From NCBI GenBank assembly GCA_035772405.1, contig JAYKKM010000469.1, positions 2,730,001 to 2,794,000 of the forward strand: a DNA stretch of 64,000 bases, read 5' to 3'. This DNA is from Chrysogorgia sp. JL179-B06 (Eukaryota > Cnidaria > Anthozoa > Scleralcyonacea > Chrysogorgiidae). The notes beneath the pieces were generated by a model. The model was not told where the DNA came from. It did no database searches and saw only the letters and a program-made list of their open reading frames with translations. The position numbers and the translations under genes are program-made. Shown one piece after another: positions 30,178 to 39,100 of the stretch (position 1 is its first letter; each line of letters begins with the position of its first letter).

Positions 30178-30847
30178 CCTTTTTATTAGGGAGAATGTTA
30201 ATATCCAGCAGAATATCTCCCACCTTGTCTGTATCGCGAGCGTTCGTCTTGGTGTAAAAAGATAGGGTGTTGTACGTGCCGCTTCGGATGGGGACACTTG
30301 ACTCGACCGTTTGGAAATTTGTCACACTTCCACTGAGTGTTGTCTCCGATGTGATGGGTAGAACAGCGATGATGCTACTCCGTTTTCCCGACGTGTCGAT
30401 TGTCTCATCCACGAGGGTGTCGCAATGGATCTCCACGAACCTTAACCCACGGTTGATATCTATCCTGTTTGGACTAACCACCTTTGTCGCTCCCATTGTT
30501 GTGTTTGTCGGGAAACCCAGCAGCTCCCCAAACTTGTAAAGCTTTGCTGGACGGAGGGTCTTTAGTGTGCAGGTGTGGTCGTGCACGTTGTGTGTGAGAG
30601 TTATTTTGACGTCTTCGTCGTCCGCAAAGCGCGTCGCAAGGTCCTCAAAAGTCCAATATCCCTCGGGAATCGTGTGTTTCACTCCGTTGAAGAGAATGTG
30701 GTCGTTGTAGTCTTTGACCACGTTCCTAAAGCCCCAAAACACGCTAGCCGATTTTACGACTAGGGACGAACCTCTTGGGAGTATCAGACTCCTATTCAAC
30801 GCGACTGTTTTCTTTCCATTCTCAAGGAACACCGATAGTTTCACCAT
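30161..30847 (-). CDS. Penton-like minor capsid protein (B)
   Basis: 228 residues, homologous to the truncated penton-like gene of Polinton A (GELLGFPTNT, SPNRIDINRGLRFVEI, GKRSSIIAVLPI). Pattern and length fit the single jelly-roll minor capsid protein of Polintons, which forms the capsid vertices. The fold is inferred. The gene overlaps the integrase start by 17 bp and is divergent from the 478-residue gene across only 21 bp, which holds back-to-back A/T start motifs. Confidence 0.75.
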   Translation of the reverse strand: MVKLSVFLENGKKTVALNRSLILPRGSSLVVKSASVFWGFRNVVKDYNDHILFNGVKHTIPEGYWTFEDLATRFADDEDVKITLTHNVHDHTCTLKTLRPAKLYKFGELLGFPTNTTMGATKVVSPNRIDINRGLRFVEIHCDTLVDETIDTSGKRSSIIAVLPITSETTLSGSVTNFQTVESSVPIRSGTYNTLSFYTKTNARDTDKVGDILLDINILPNKKDGQRC

Positions 30848-30868
30848 TTATTTAGAGATACAAATAAA
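30848..30868. promoter_or_regulatory. 21-bp divergent promoter region (B)
   Basis: TTATTTAGAGATACAAATAAA separates two divergent ATGs. Each side carries the A/T start motif, giving CTAAATAAATGG on the minus strand and CAAATAAAATGG on the plus strand. There is no room for a conventional upstream promoter. Confidence 0.5.
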
Positions 30869-32305
30869 ATGGCAACTCCAACAGAGTCCGCGATACGGGC
30901 GTACTACGGTAAGAACTACGACAAGGCGATCAAGAACTCAAAGGTCGCGGTCCAGAAGGCAAAGTCAGATCTTTTGAAGAAGTACCCATACGCGACGATG
31001 GACAAGTTCGAGTTTGACCCAGTTCAAACACAAGAAGGTGATGTAGAGAGAGTGGACGTATACTTTCGAAATAGCGATATAATCTCGACTGACATTACCA
31101 GCACCACGTTCAAGAGTGACCAAAGCATGTGGAAATGGCTTCACAACAACGTGTCCTTCCCGAGGATTTGGAACAGTGGTGGAACGGTGCAGAAACTCAT
31201 CCACACAGAGCGAGCTGGGACTTCCGACGTGACGTACCCGCCATACGTTCTCAACTACCCAGTCAACAACTTTCTCATCTACGTCGACGACAAGAACTCC
31301 TTTTCGTCGAGTCTACCCAAGATAGTGATAGACACGAAGAAGCGTTTTCAAGATGGTCCGGACGGGGACAATATAAACACGGTGTGGACTCTTAAGAAAA
31401 GTTACTACCAAGCCATCGCCGCGATGTACATAGCCACGTACAGGTCAGGTGTCTCGCTACAAAATCTAACACCAAACCCGGACGTCCCAAAGCAGATCAC
31501 AAGTCTTATGAGGTTCCACGTGTACTTCACCATGCGAAGGGTGATGTTCCGTCTCGACAAGAGTGGACCTGACATCGCCGACATTCTCAGACTGTACGTT
31601 CCAGACTGGAGAGTGTTAAGAAACAATCTTGCGCTGAGTGGACCTTGGGTTAATGATATCAAAGATATCCAAGGTGACTACAAGCGCTATTGCTCTCGAG
31701 TCAGTAACGGGATCACGGAGTTGGGTCAGGAACTTCTCAACCAATCCATTGAGGTCTACGTCTATGCGCTACTCGGTGCGCAAGCAAAGTCGAAGCAGTC
31801 GATCGTCGGTGGTCGTGCAAGCGCTCGCGAAGTCCAGCAAGTCTTTAGGAACATCGTAGAAGACGCAGTGGTACAATACTCACCGAGCGTATGGATTAAC
31901 CTTATGAACAAAGCCATCAAAGACACGAACGTCAAGTTGGACATGGCGGTCACACCGAACACGTGGTTGATACCACGAAGCATGGTCTTGTTGAAAACAC
32001 CTATCCCAGGGTACAACAATTTACTCAGAGAGTCGACAGAGACGAACATGGAATTCGGGTACAATAGTGGGCTCAACTTCTCCAAGCCAAAGGAGGACGT
32101 GGTGAAAACTCACTCTAATGGAGGAGAACATCTTGAGGTATTACCCGACGCAAAGGTCAAAGCAAAGCACGAAGCAAAGGGTAATGTGAAAGAGACAACA
32201 ACTCCTCCTGCTCCTCCGAACACACCCACAACTCCTTCGACTTCGTTGCTTCCCATTTCATTGGAGGTGTTGTTAGGAGTGATAGTAAGTAAATTTGTCT
32301 TGTAA
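30869..32305 (+). CDS. 478-residue protein with C-terminal anchor, unknown (B)
   Basis: Predicted globular first 400 residues with no recognised motif. Then a basic linker (KVKAKHEAKGNVKE), a Pro/Thr-rich spacer (PPAPPNTPTTPSTS) and a hydrophobic C-terminal tail (LLPISLEVLLGVIVSKFVL). The architecture suggests a tail-anchored or stalked surface protein. It is followed four bases later by the LamG-like gene in the same direction, so the two may be co-expressed. No counterpart survives in Polinton A. A virion attachment function is speculation. Confidence 0.6.
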   Translation: MATPTESAIRAYYGKNYDKAIKNSKVAVQKAKSDLLKKYPYATMDKFEFDPVQTQEGDVERVDVYFRNSDIISTDITSTTFKSDQSMWKWLHNNVSFPRIWNSGGTVQKLIHTERAGTSDVTYPPYVLNYPVNNFLIYVDDKNSFSSSLPKIVIDTKKRFQDGPDGDNINTVWTLKKSYYQAIAAMYIATYRSGVSLQNLTPNPDVPKQITSLMRFHVYFTMRRVMFRLDKSGPDIADILRLYVPDWRVLRNNLALSGPWVNDIKDIQGDYKRYCSRVSNGITELGQELLNQSIEVYVYALLGAQAKSKQSIVGGRASAREVQQVFRNIVEDAVVQYSPSVWINLMNKAIKDTNVKLDMAVTPNTWLIPRSMVLLKTPIPGYNNLLRESTETNMEFGYNSGLNFSKPKEDVVKTHSNGGEHLEVLPDAKVKAKHEAKGNVKETTTPPAPPNTPTTPSTSLLPISLEVLLGVIVSKFVL

Positions 32306-32308
32306 TAA

Positions 32309-33049
32309 ATGAGCTTGTATCTTGGACATGACGAACCAAAGAGAGAGAAAGACGAACAACTTCCTTACGAGACTGTTTTTAATGTGAACGTTAAAAACGC
32401 GAAGGTCACCTATCATAGCGCTTCGGGAGGAAGCAACAAAGTGGAGCAAATAGAGGATGGCGCTTCCCGCTTCCACCAGAACACGTTCCTCAAAAGTCCC
32501 ACCGTAGACGTCGACGGTGACTCTGTGAAGAATTTGGGTAATAACAGAATGGTCTTTGACTGCCCACAACTAGCAAACGTCAATGTTTCTATATTTCTGG
32601 TTTTCAAATTGTTGGCTTCTCCAACCGGTAGCTATGGGTACGTCGTTGGTAACGACAATGGGAGTCACGACAAATATATAGGTTACAAAGCGGGGTTTAC
32701 CAATCGACTATCGTACGGTGGGGGATGGCCTATAAAGGAGTACAATTGTAACCTACCCCCCGGTCTCGTAGGGACTGACAAACATCTCGTGTCTTGCCAT
32801 TGGCTAATGAAAGGTAGTCACGTACGTATGAACAACACGGTGTTGTTTCGCTCAGCCTTCAACGCGAACCTAAAGAGTATTGGCGCTACTTTTGGGTCCA
32901 TATTCTTTAATGAGCGTTACACGAGTTCGGAGAGAACGAAAGGTGTGTCAGGTGAGATCTATGGTCTGAGAGTTGTGAGAGGTTTCTTGGAGGCGGAGGA
33001 TATCTCAAGGATTAACAAGAGCATGATGTTGGAGTACGACATCGCTTGA
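32309..33049 (+). CDS. LamG/concanavalin A-like domain protein (B)
   Basis: 246 residues. From about residue 80 the beta-rich sequence follows the LamG plan: NVSIFLVFKLLASPTGSYGY (first sheet), a glycine-rich middle, then GEIYGLRVVRGFLEAEDISRI, which resembles the usual LamG ending where an element such as GEILVYNRALSDEE precedes a short helix. Such domains bind glycans or proteins, so a receptor- or matrix-binding role fits. Start motif TTGTAATAAATG overlaps the previous stop. The domain call rests on pattern recognition. Confidence 0.55.
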   Translation: MSLYLGHDEPKREKDEQLPYETVFNVNVKNAKVTYHSASGGSNKVEQIEDGASRFHQNTFLKSPTVDVDGDSVKNLGNNRMVFDCPQLANVNVSIFLVFKLLASPTGSYGYVVGNDNGSHDKYIGYKAGFTNRLSYGGGWPIKEYNCNLPPGLVGTDKHLVSCHWLMKGSHVRMNNTVLFRSAFNANLKSIGATFGSIFFNERYTSSERTKGVSGEIYGLRVVRGFLEAEDISRINKSMMLEYDIA

Positions 33050-33072
33050 AAAAGAGTCTAGAAGAAAAGGAG

Positions 33073-33243
33073 ATGGTAGACAAGGTCAAAAAGGCAATGG
33101 CCGATGGTTGGAAGAGATACTTGAAGGGTTTGCGGAGAAAAGCCGAGCGGCTCAAAGATGAGATTGAAAATGGCTTAAGGAGTTGCGATGAAGTGGAAAG
33201 AAATGACCGAGAACACGCAACTAACACCCGCAAAGGGTTATAA
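33073..33243 (+). CDS. Small basic helical ORF overlapping the next gene (B)
   Basis: 56 residues from MVDKVKKAMADGWKRYL, highly charged and helical. It overlaps the start of the following gene by 56 bp in another frame. No A/T start motif is present. It could be a real miniprotein or leftover sequence between two genes. Confidence 0.3.
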   Translation: MVDKVKKAMADGWKRYLKGLRRKAERLKDEIENGLRSCDEVERNDREHATNTRKGL

Positions 33244-34126
33244 CCCAAAAGAACACATGATCTTTTCTGATCCTGTTTCGGGAGAGATTCCAGACAGCAA
33301 ACTTAAGTTCAAGAGAATCAACATTTCCACTCGCAACGAGGACGGGACGGAGGGTGAACTCGTCATTCCCACCGAGCGCCTCTACTCGTTTGGAGTCTCA
33401 GAAAACACTAGTCAAGAGACTGGCAATGTCACTGGCTACACGTTTCCCCTGTGTTTGTGGAACCGAGATGGTCCTACAAAAGAAGAGGAAGCTTGGGTGA
33501 GTACCTTTGACGCCATTGTCGACAATTGTATCGACCACTTGGTTGAAAACCGTGAGGAGATTGACCGATTTGAGCTGAAACGCAACGATCTGACCAAGTC
33601 CAAGGGTGGACTTAACCCTCTCTACTGGAAGACGGAAAAGGTCGTGGACAAGAGTACTAGGAAAACCGTTCTTCGTAGGGTCCCCGGTCGTGGACCAACG
33701 TTGTACGCAAAACTCATCCACCACAAGAAGCAAGACAAGTTCCTTACGCAGTTCTTTGACCTTGACGACAAACCGGTGGAGGCTCAGTCACTCATGGGAA
33801 AACACTGCTGGGCGAGCGGAGCAGTGAAGATCGAGTCCATCTTTGTTGGCGCTCGCATCTCCTTGCAAGTCAAGTTGTACGAGGCAGTCGTGGAGCCAAG
33901 TGGGATGAGGATGAAACGTCTCTTACCCCGTCGAGAGGCAAAGCCTGTGGTGGTTGAGTCAAAGTGTGAGACAGCCACCGCGGTGATGGAGGAGGAAGAA
34001 ATTCTCTCAGAGTCAGAGGAGGAGATCCTATCAGAGTCAGAGGAGGAGCGTGAACGAACGAAAGAGTGGTGGGCAAAAAGAATCGCCAGTACCAAACCAG
34101 GTGAAGCGTACGACACAGTCTATTAG
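33188..34126 (+). CDS. DUF2738/DUF5871-like putative ssDNA-binding protein (B)
   Basis: 312 residues from 33,188; later ATGs at 33,203 and 33,257 are possible starts. The region LNPLYWKTEK, GPTLYAKLI, then VKIESIFVGARISLQVKLYEA resembles uncharacterised proteins of phycodnaviruses and mimiviruses in which an IFxGxxISLQVKLYEA-type strand recurs. A tandem acidic tail (EILSESEEEILSESEEE) is like the acidic C-termini of phage gp2.5-type ssDNA-binding proteins. A replication role would fit the absence of the late-type start motif. Family name uncertain. Confidence 0.5.
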   Translation: MKWKEMTENTQLTPAKGYNPKEHMIFSDPVSGEIPDSKLKFKRINISTRNEDGTEGELVIPTERLYSFGVSENTSQETGNVTGYTFPLCLWNRDGPTKEEEAWVSTFDAIVDNCIDHLVENREEIDRFELKRNDLTKSKGGLNPLYWKTEKVVDKSTRKTVLRRVPGRGPTLYAKLIHHKKQDKFLTQFFDLDDKPVEAQSLMGKHCWASGAVKIESIFVGARISLQVKLYEAVVEPSGMRMKRLLPRREAKPVVVESKCETATAVMEEEEILSESEEEILSESEEERERTKEWWAKRIASTKPGEAYDTVY

Positions 34127-34138
34127 GGTTACAAAGTG

Positions 34139-34164
34139 GTTTTATAGTCGATTGACTATAAAAC
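34139..34164. terminator. 11-bp perfect hairpin between convergent genes (B)
   Basis: Stem GTTTTATAGTC/GACTATAAAAC with loop GATT, midway between the stop of the plus-strand putative SSB and the stop of a minus-strand miniprotein. It can serve both strands. Confidence 0.6.
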
Positions 34165-34181
34165 GGGACACGTTGAACGAC

Positions 34182-34406
34182 TCACTTGAAAGGGTCGTCC
34201 GGGATAAGCTTCTTTTGTTGTGCGTATTTCACAGCGATCGTTCCAGCGCTGATTGCGACTGCGAGTTTCAACGTTCCAACGAGAGTGGTTGGCGTGCTGA
34301 GAGATTCTCCGAGAATTTTCCTCGACACCATGCTAATTCCAACTCCTGCGGCGGTGTAGAGCAGAGTGTCGTACACCTCATTCATTATTTCCTTTCGATC
34401 TGACAT
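34182..34406 (-). CDS. Small membrane protein, paralog 1 (B)
   Basis: 74 residues. Starts MSDRKEIMNEVYDTLLY and is followed by two hydrophobic stretches (TAAGVGISMVSRKIL and LVGTLKLAVAISAGTIAV). Its N-terminus is paralogous to the neighbouring 70-residue protein. Start TATAATAAAAGGATG is nearly identical to that of the neighbour and of the integrase. Function unknown; membrane location inferred. Confidence 0.6.
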   Translation of the reverse strand: MSDRKEIMNEVYDTLLYTAAGVGISMVSRKILGESLSTPTTLVGTLKLAVAISAGTIAVKYAQQKKLIPDDPFK

Positions 34407-34450
34407 CCTTTTATTATAGAAAAAAAGTTTTTAATCAAACACGTCCAAGC

Positions 34451-34465
34451 TGATGGTCTCCATCA
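34451..34465. terminator. Short hairpin after paralog 2 (B)
   Basis: Stem TGATGG/CCATCA with 3-nt loop, 7-21 nt downstream of the minus-strand stop at 34,472. Confidence 0.4.
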
Positions 34466-34471
34466 CCTCGC

Positions 34472-34684
34472 TCAATTTTCTCTACGTCGTCTTTTATACA
34501 TGGAGTCAACTAGGTCGAGAGCTAATTCCCACTCCTCCTCCTCCAGAGTTGATTCTTCGGTTGCGAAGTAGTGTTCCACGAGATCACTCACAAAAACTAT
34601 CGACGCCACACCAACTCCAATCCCTATGGACATGTAGAACATGGTGTTGTACACCTCGTCCACTATTTTCTTTTGATCTGACAT
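34472..34684 (-). CDS. Small membrane protein, paralog 2 (B)
   Basis: 70 residues. N-terminus MSDQKKIVDEVYNTMFY matches MSDRKEIMNEVYDTLLY of the adjacent gene, indicating tandem duplication. One hydrophobic segment (MSIGIGVGVASIVFVSDLV), then an acidic stretch and a basic end (YKRRRREN). Start TCTCGTGTAATAAAAGGATG carries the full late-type motif. Confidence 0.6.
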   Translation of the reverse strand: MSDQKKIVDEVYNTMFYMSIGIGVGVASIVFVSDLVEHYFATEESTLEEEEWELALDLVDSMYKRRRREN

Positions 34685-34708
34685 CCTTTTATTACACGAG
34701 AAAAGTTT

Positions 34709-35065
34709 TTAATCAAAAGACTCGAGGTCTGAACAATCTTTGGCCCGGTCTGAACATGATGGAGTCACCGTCGGAGTGCTTGCCTCCTGGCGAGGTGGAG
34801 GACTTTGGTCCGAGGAAGGCTCGTCATCATTGCGTTTGAAATAAAAGTATAACCCTCCAGCGACACCAATCGCTCCGACGGCGTACCCAAGCTGACCAAC
34901 GAGTTGGTTGCTCTCTTGTGGTCGGTGTCCCTCGCTTTGTTCGAGTCTTTCTTGAGCCTTCTTCGCCTTCGCAGCTTTGCTGATCGCAGCGAGTCTCTTT
35001 CCTCCCTCAACCTTCTTCGGGTTCTTGGGTTTTTGGGACGTGATTGTCTCTGTTGCTTCACTCAT
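34709..35065 (-). CDS. Basic protein with one membrane segment (B)
   Basis: 118 residues. Lys/Ala-rich N-terminus (KRLAAISKAAKAKKAQERL), a hydrophobic segment (LGYAVGAIGVAGGLYFYF) and a Pro/Ser-rich acidic tail. One membrane helix is likely, with a nucleic-acid- or capsid-facing basic arm. Divergent from the 138-residue gene across a repeat-rich spacer; both ATGs are preceded by AGTAAGATAAAGA. Confidence 0.55.
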   Translation of the reverse strand: MSEATETITSQKPKNPKKVEGGKRLAAISKAAKAKKAQERLEQSEGHRPQESNQLVGQLGYAVGAIGVAGGLYFYFKRNDDEPSSDQSPPPRQEASTPTVTPSCSDRAKDCSDLESFD

Positions 35066-35281
35066 ATCTTTATCTTACTAACTAAAGTTGTCTCAAAGAT
35101 TTGCTCGGGTTTGCTTGAGATTTGCTCAAAAGTTGCTCAAACCTACTCGCAAGCAAAGCCGATTTGCTCAAGATTTGCTCAAAAGTTGCTACGCAGCAAA
35201 ACCAATTTGCTCAAGATTTGCTCAAAAGTTGCTACGCAGCAAAACCAATTTGCTCAAAACTTGAGACAGTAAGATAAAGAG
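35066..35281. promoter_or_regulatory. Divergent spacer with tandem repeats (B)
   Basis: Repeated units of TTTGCTCAAGATTTGCTC and AAAAGTTGCTACGCAGCAAA, about 50 bp per period, flanked on both edges by AGTAAGATAAAGA in outward orientation next to each ATG. The symmetry suggests a bidirectional promoter, with the repeats as binding sites or a replication-related element. Confidence 0.5.
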
Positions 35282-35698
35282 ATGGCAATGATGGCAGGAG
35301 GACTATTCAATGCACTTGCATTCGCTGGTGCAGGGTTTCTTTTCAAACACCTTGAGGGAAACAAGTATGGTGAAGAAATCAGTCGCCACAATCTCGCAAT
35401 GGAGAAACTCACGCGGGACAGGGAATTGTGGAACGAGGAAGAGGTGGCTCGCAGAGACAAAGTCGCGCGACTACGTCTCGCCTTGTCGGACGCTAACCAC
35501 AACATCAACGACACGAACTCGGCTCTCGACGTACTCTCTGCTACGCTTCGCAAGACCGCGAAGTTCCACAAGGAACCAGAGTTACGTGATTACTACACAC
35601 CATCACCGGAGATGCAAGGGTACTTGACGGTGTCAGAAGGGGTTCTCGCCGTCGGTGTTGGGTGGGTTGGGTACAAGATTGCAACAATTATGATCTAA
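35282..35698 (+). CDS. Coiled-coil protein with hydrophobic ends, unknown (B)
   Basis: 138 residues. N-terminal hydrophobic segment (MAGGLFNALAFAGAGFLF), a long charged helical middle (residues 30-95, heptad-like) and a C-terminal hydrophobic segment (GVLAVGVGWVGYKIATIM). It may span or bridge membranes. No family recognised. Confidence 0.55.
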   Translation: MAMMAGGLFNALAFAGAGFLFKHLEGNKYGEEISRHNLAMEKLTRDRELWNEEEVARRDKVARLRLALSDANHNINDTNSALDVLSATLRKTAKFHKEPELRDYYTPSPEMQGYLTVSEGVLAVGVGWVGYKIATIMI

Positions 35699-35724
35699 GG
35701 ACAACAAAACGCAACAACAAAACC

Positions 35725-36072
35725 ATGTCACTCACGAAAGCAAGTACCAACTATCTAACCGTCAGGGAACTGAAAGTCATCGTGAGAGAGCGAGGTGTCA
35801 AGCTTAAGCAAGGGGCAAAACATTGCGAGATTCTAGAAGCGTTGGGGATGGAACCTATCGATATCCCAAAGAGATACGACCATTGTAAGAAAAGGAGACT
35901 CGCCCAGGTCGTGGTCAAGACAAACGTGACCACTGGAGAGGAAACAAAATTTAAAAGTATCACCGCATTAGCGAAGAGTTTGAGTCTCTTCCCAGGGTCT
36001 ATCACCTACCGGATAAGAACAGGGAAAAGTCTTGTCGTTGGCGACATCTCCTTCACGTTTCGTAAAGAGTGA
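35725..36072 (+). CDS. SAP/NUMOD-like DNA-binding protein (B)
   Basis: 115 residues from the ATG at 35,725; an in-frame ATG at 35,662 overlaps the previous gene. The N-terminus (YLTVRELKVIVRERGVKLKQG) looks like a SAP-type helix pair. The C-terminus (TKFKSITALAKSLSLFPGSI, then ISFTFRKE) resembles the NUMOD1-type helix-turn-helix found in homing endonucleases. No nuclease domain is present. Likely binds DNA, perhaps in replication or transcription control. It lacks the late-type start motif, like its neighbour the polymerase. Confidence 0.55.
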   Translation: MSLTKASTNYLTVRELKVIVRERGVKLKQGAKHCEILEALGMEPIDIPKRYDHCKKRRLAQVVVKTNVTTGEETKFKSITALAKSLSLFPGSITYRIRTGKSLVVGDISFTFRKE

Positions 36073-36086
36073 GATCACTATGCATT

Positions 36087-36106
36087 TGATTTTTCACTCA
36101 AAATCA
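36087..36106. terminator. Hairpin downstream of the SAP/NUMOD-like gene (B)
   Basis: Stem TGATTTT/AAAATCA with a 6-nt loop, 15-34 nt after the stop and before the polymerase start. Confidence 0.45.
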
Positions 36107-36142
36107 TATGAGGCTTAAAGACGTAACCCACACCCAGAAAAG

Positions 36143-39100
36143 ATGTCACAAATTCTAGACGAACCTATTCCGTCAGGGCTTGGACCCACGATGGTACCCA
36201 CAATGGCGAAGAAAAAGGGTCCAAGACTTCTAAAGAGGTCCACTCTGAGAGAAAAAATGGACTCGTGGTACGATTGGCTTGTGAGTCAAACCCCAAAGCC
36301 TATCAAGAAACGAGTGTCGACGGCTTTCAGATTCTTCAAGCAAAAGATCTCTAGCTTGTACAAGGAGAAGGACTTGGTGATGGAGAGATCGGAGACATCT
36401 CTCAAAGGGTTTTCGGAGACCTACACGATAAAAGCCTCGGCGAAAGTAGACCCAAAGACATTCTTGGCGAACACAAAAGTGTTAGCGCAAGGTCTTTGGA
36501 GTCATGAAGTGAAGAAGAGGAGAGGCGTAAAGACAAAACTCGACCTAGAGTGCGTCATGGTGAGAAGGACAGACGCTGGAGACTCCGAGGTGTCTGCGCA
36601 TTTCCACTCACTCACAACTATCGTTCTACCTGGAACCGACTTGGACGAGATCTACCACATTATGGTGGGAAAGATTTTAGAGAGTCTTGCGTCGTACTTG
36701 AAGAGAGGGAGTTCTTGGCGAGTGCTACGCGTTGAGAAGTTGGATGTGTTCGTTGACACGTTCAAACCATTGAGTGGTTCGTCGTACATTCCCACACCAG
36801 ACGCGTTGGTCAAAAAGAACGCCATAGTCAACGTCCAAAACAAGAACGACCACGAGTGTTTCAAGTGGACTATGACTGTGGCGAGGATGACCGAGAGAAA
36901 AAACGCAGAGAGACTCGACAAGACTATGAGAGAGTCCTCGAACAAGTTTGACTGGACTGGGATCTCATTCCCGACACCGTTGAGTGACATTAGAAAGTTC
37001 ACCGAAAACAACAAAATTAGTGTCAACGTGTTCGCATACGAGCATGGAGTGGGTGTGTACCCACTTCTCGTTCGAGGAAACTCAAAGGACACCATCAACA
37101 TATTACACATCACGGAGCAGGGTGAGGGTGACAAAGTCAACTCTCACTACGCTTGGATCAAAAACATGAGTAGGTTGCTGTCTAGCTCAAAGAATAAACA
37201 CAAGGGTAGGATATTTCACTGTTGTCGGTGTCTCAACAGTTTTGGCAGTCAAAACGTCCTAGACAAACACGAGGAGCACTGCTCGAACGTCGACAGTATA
37301 AGAACCGAAATGCCAAAACCGGGTGAGACAATAGGGTTCAAAAACTACTACAAGACACAGGACGTACCCTTTGTAATATACGCGGACTTTGAGTCGTTCA
37401 TCGAACCGGTGGAGGGACCAACCAACAACCCCAATAAAAGCTCAACAACTCAGTACCAACATCACTCACCATCTGGATTCTGTTTCCACCTGAAGTGCTT
37501 CGACGACAACCTCCACTGGGAAGAACCATACCTCTACACGAGGATAAGCGACGATGAAAACATGGGTGAGATTTTCGTAAAAAAGTTGGAGGAGACTGTG
37601 CAAAACATTTACGACAAGTTCAAGGTGGCGGTCCCCATTGTCTTTGGGGAGAAGGAGGAGAAGGCATTCCACAACGCCAAGACTTGTTGGTTGTGTGGAG
37701 GCGATGAGTTTTCTAAAAACGACAAGAAAGTCAGAGACCACTGTCATCTGACTGGACGATACAGAGGTGCAGCCCACAACACCTGCAATTTGAAATATAG
37801 GTTACCAAAGTTTGTTCCTGTGGTGTTCCACAACTTGTCGGGCTACGACGCACACTTGTTTGTCAAAAACGTGGGTGTTACGGAGGGAAAAATCACGTGT
37901 ATTCCGAGCAATGAGGAGAAGTACATCTCGTTCAGCAAGGTGGTGGTTGTGGACGAGGTCACGAACAAAGCCGGAGAGACAGTCGAAATCAAGAGGGAGA
38001 TAAGGTTCATCGACTCTCTCAAATTCATGTCGAGTAGTTTGAACAACTTGGTTACGAACTTGGACAAAAAGGACTTGGTGTCGACAAGGAGAGTTTTTGG
38101 AGAAGACTTTGGTCTCGTGTCCAAAAAAGGCGTATTCCCCTACGACCACATGACTGGACTAGCGTCACTCGACGAGACGGCGTTGCCAACGAAAGGTGAG
38201 TTTTACTCAAGACTCACAGACAGCGACATTAGTGACGACGATTATGGTCATGCAAAGAAGGTGTGGAAACACTTTGACATGACCACGATGCGCGAGTATC
38301 ACGACTTGTATTTGAAAACTGACGTCATGTTGTTGGAGGACGTCTTTCAAAATTTTAGAAAAGTCTGTAAAACGAACTACAACTTGGACCCAGCGTTCTA
38401 CTACACCTCACCAGGGTTAGCTTGGGACGCATTGCTAAAGATCACGGGAGTGGAGTTGGAGCTACTGACCGACATTGACATGTTGTTGATGGTCGAGGCT
38501 GGAATTCGCGGTGGAGTCTCAACCATCACAAAAAGACACGCTGAGGCAAACAACAAGTTTATGGACCACATCAACAGCAACGAGACGATGGAGCACACTG
38601 GTGACTCGCTGTACGACCCTACAAAACCAAGCGTCTTTTTACCATACTTGGACAAAAACAATCTCTACGGTGGTGCAATGTGTGAACCACTACCCACACA
38701 CGGTTTCAAATGGATGACAGAGGGTCAGCTAGAGAACTGGAGAAACGTACCTTGTATCTTGGAAGTGGACCTGGAGTACCCAGAAGAACTCCACGACCTT
38801 CACAACGACTATCCGTTAGCTCCAGAGAGAGCCGTCGTGAACAAGGTGGAGAAGCTTATCCCAAACCTCTTCGACAAGACCAAGTACGTGCTTCACAAGA
38901 AGAATCTAGAGACGTACATACGATTTGGTTTGAAACTAACCAAGATCCATCGGGGGATCACCTTCAAGGAGAGCGCGTGGATGAAGCCGTATATCGACCT
39001 CAACACAAACCTAAGGACACAGGCAAAGAACAACTTTGAGAGCGAGTTTTTCAAGCTCATGAACAACTCTGTGTTCGGTAAAACAATGGAAAACATTCGA

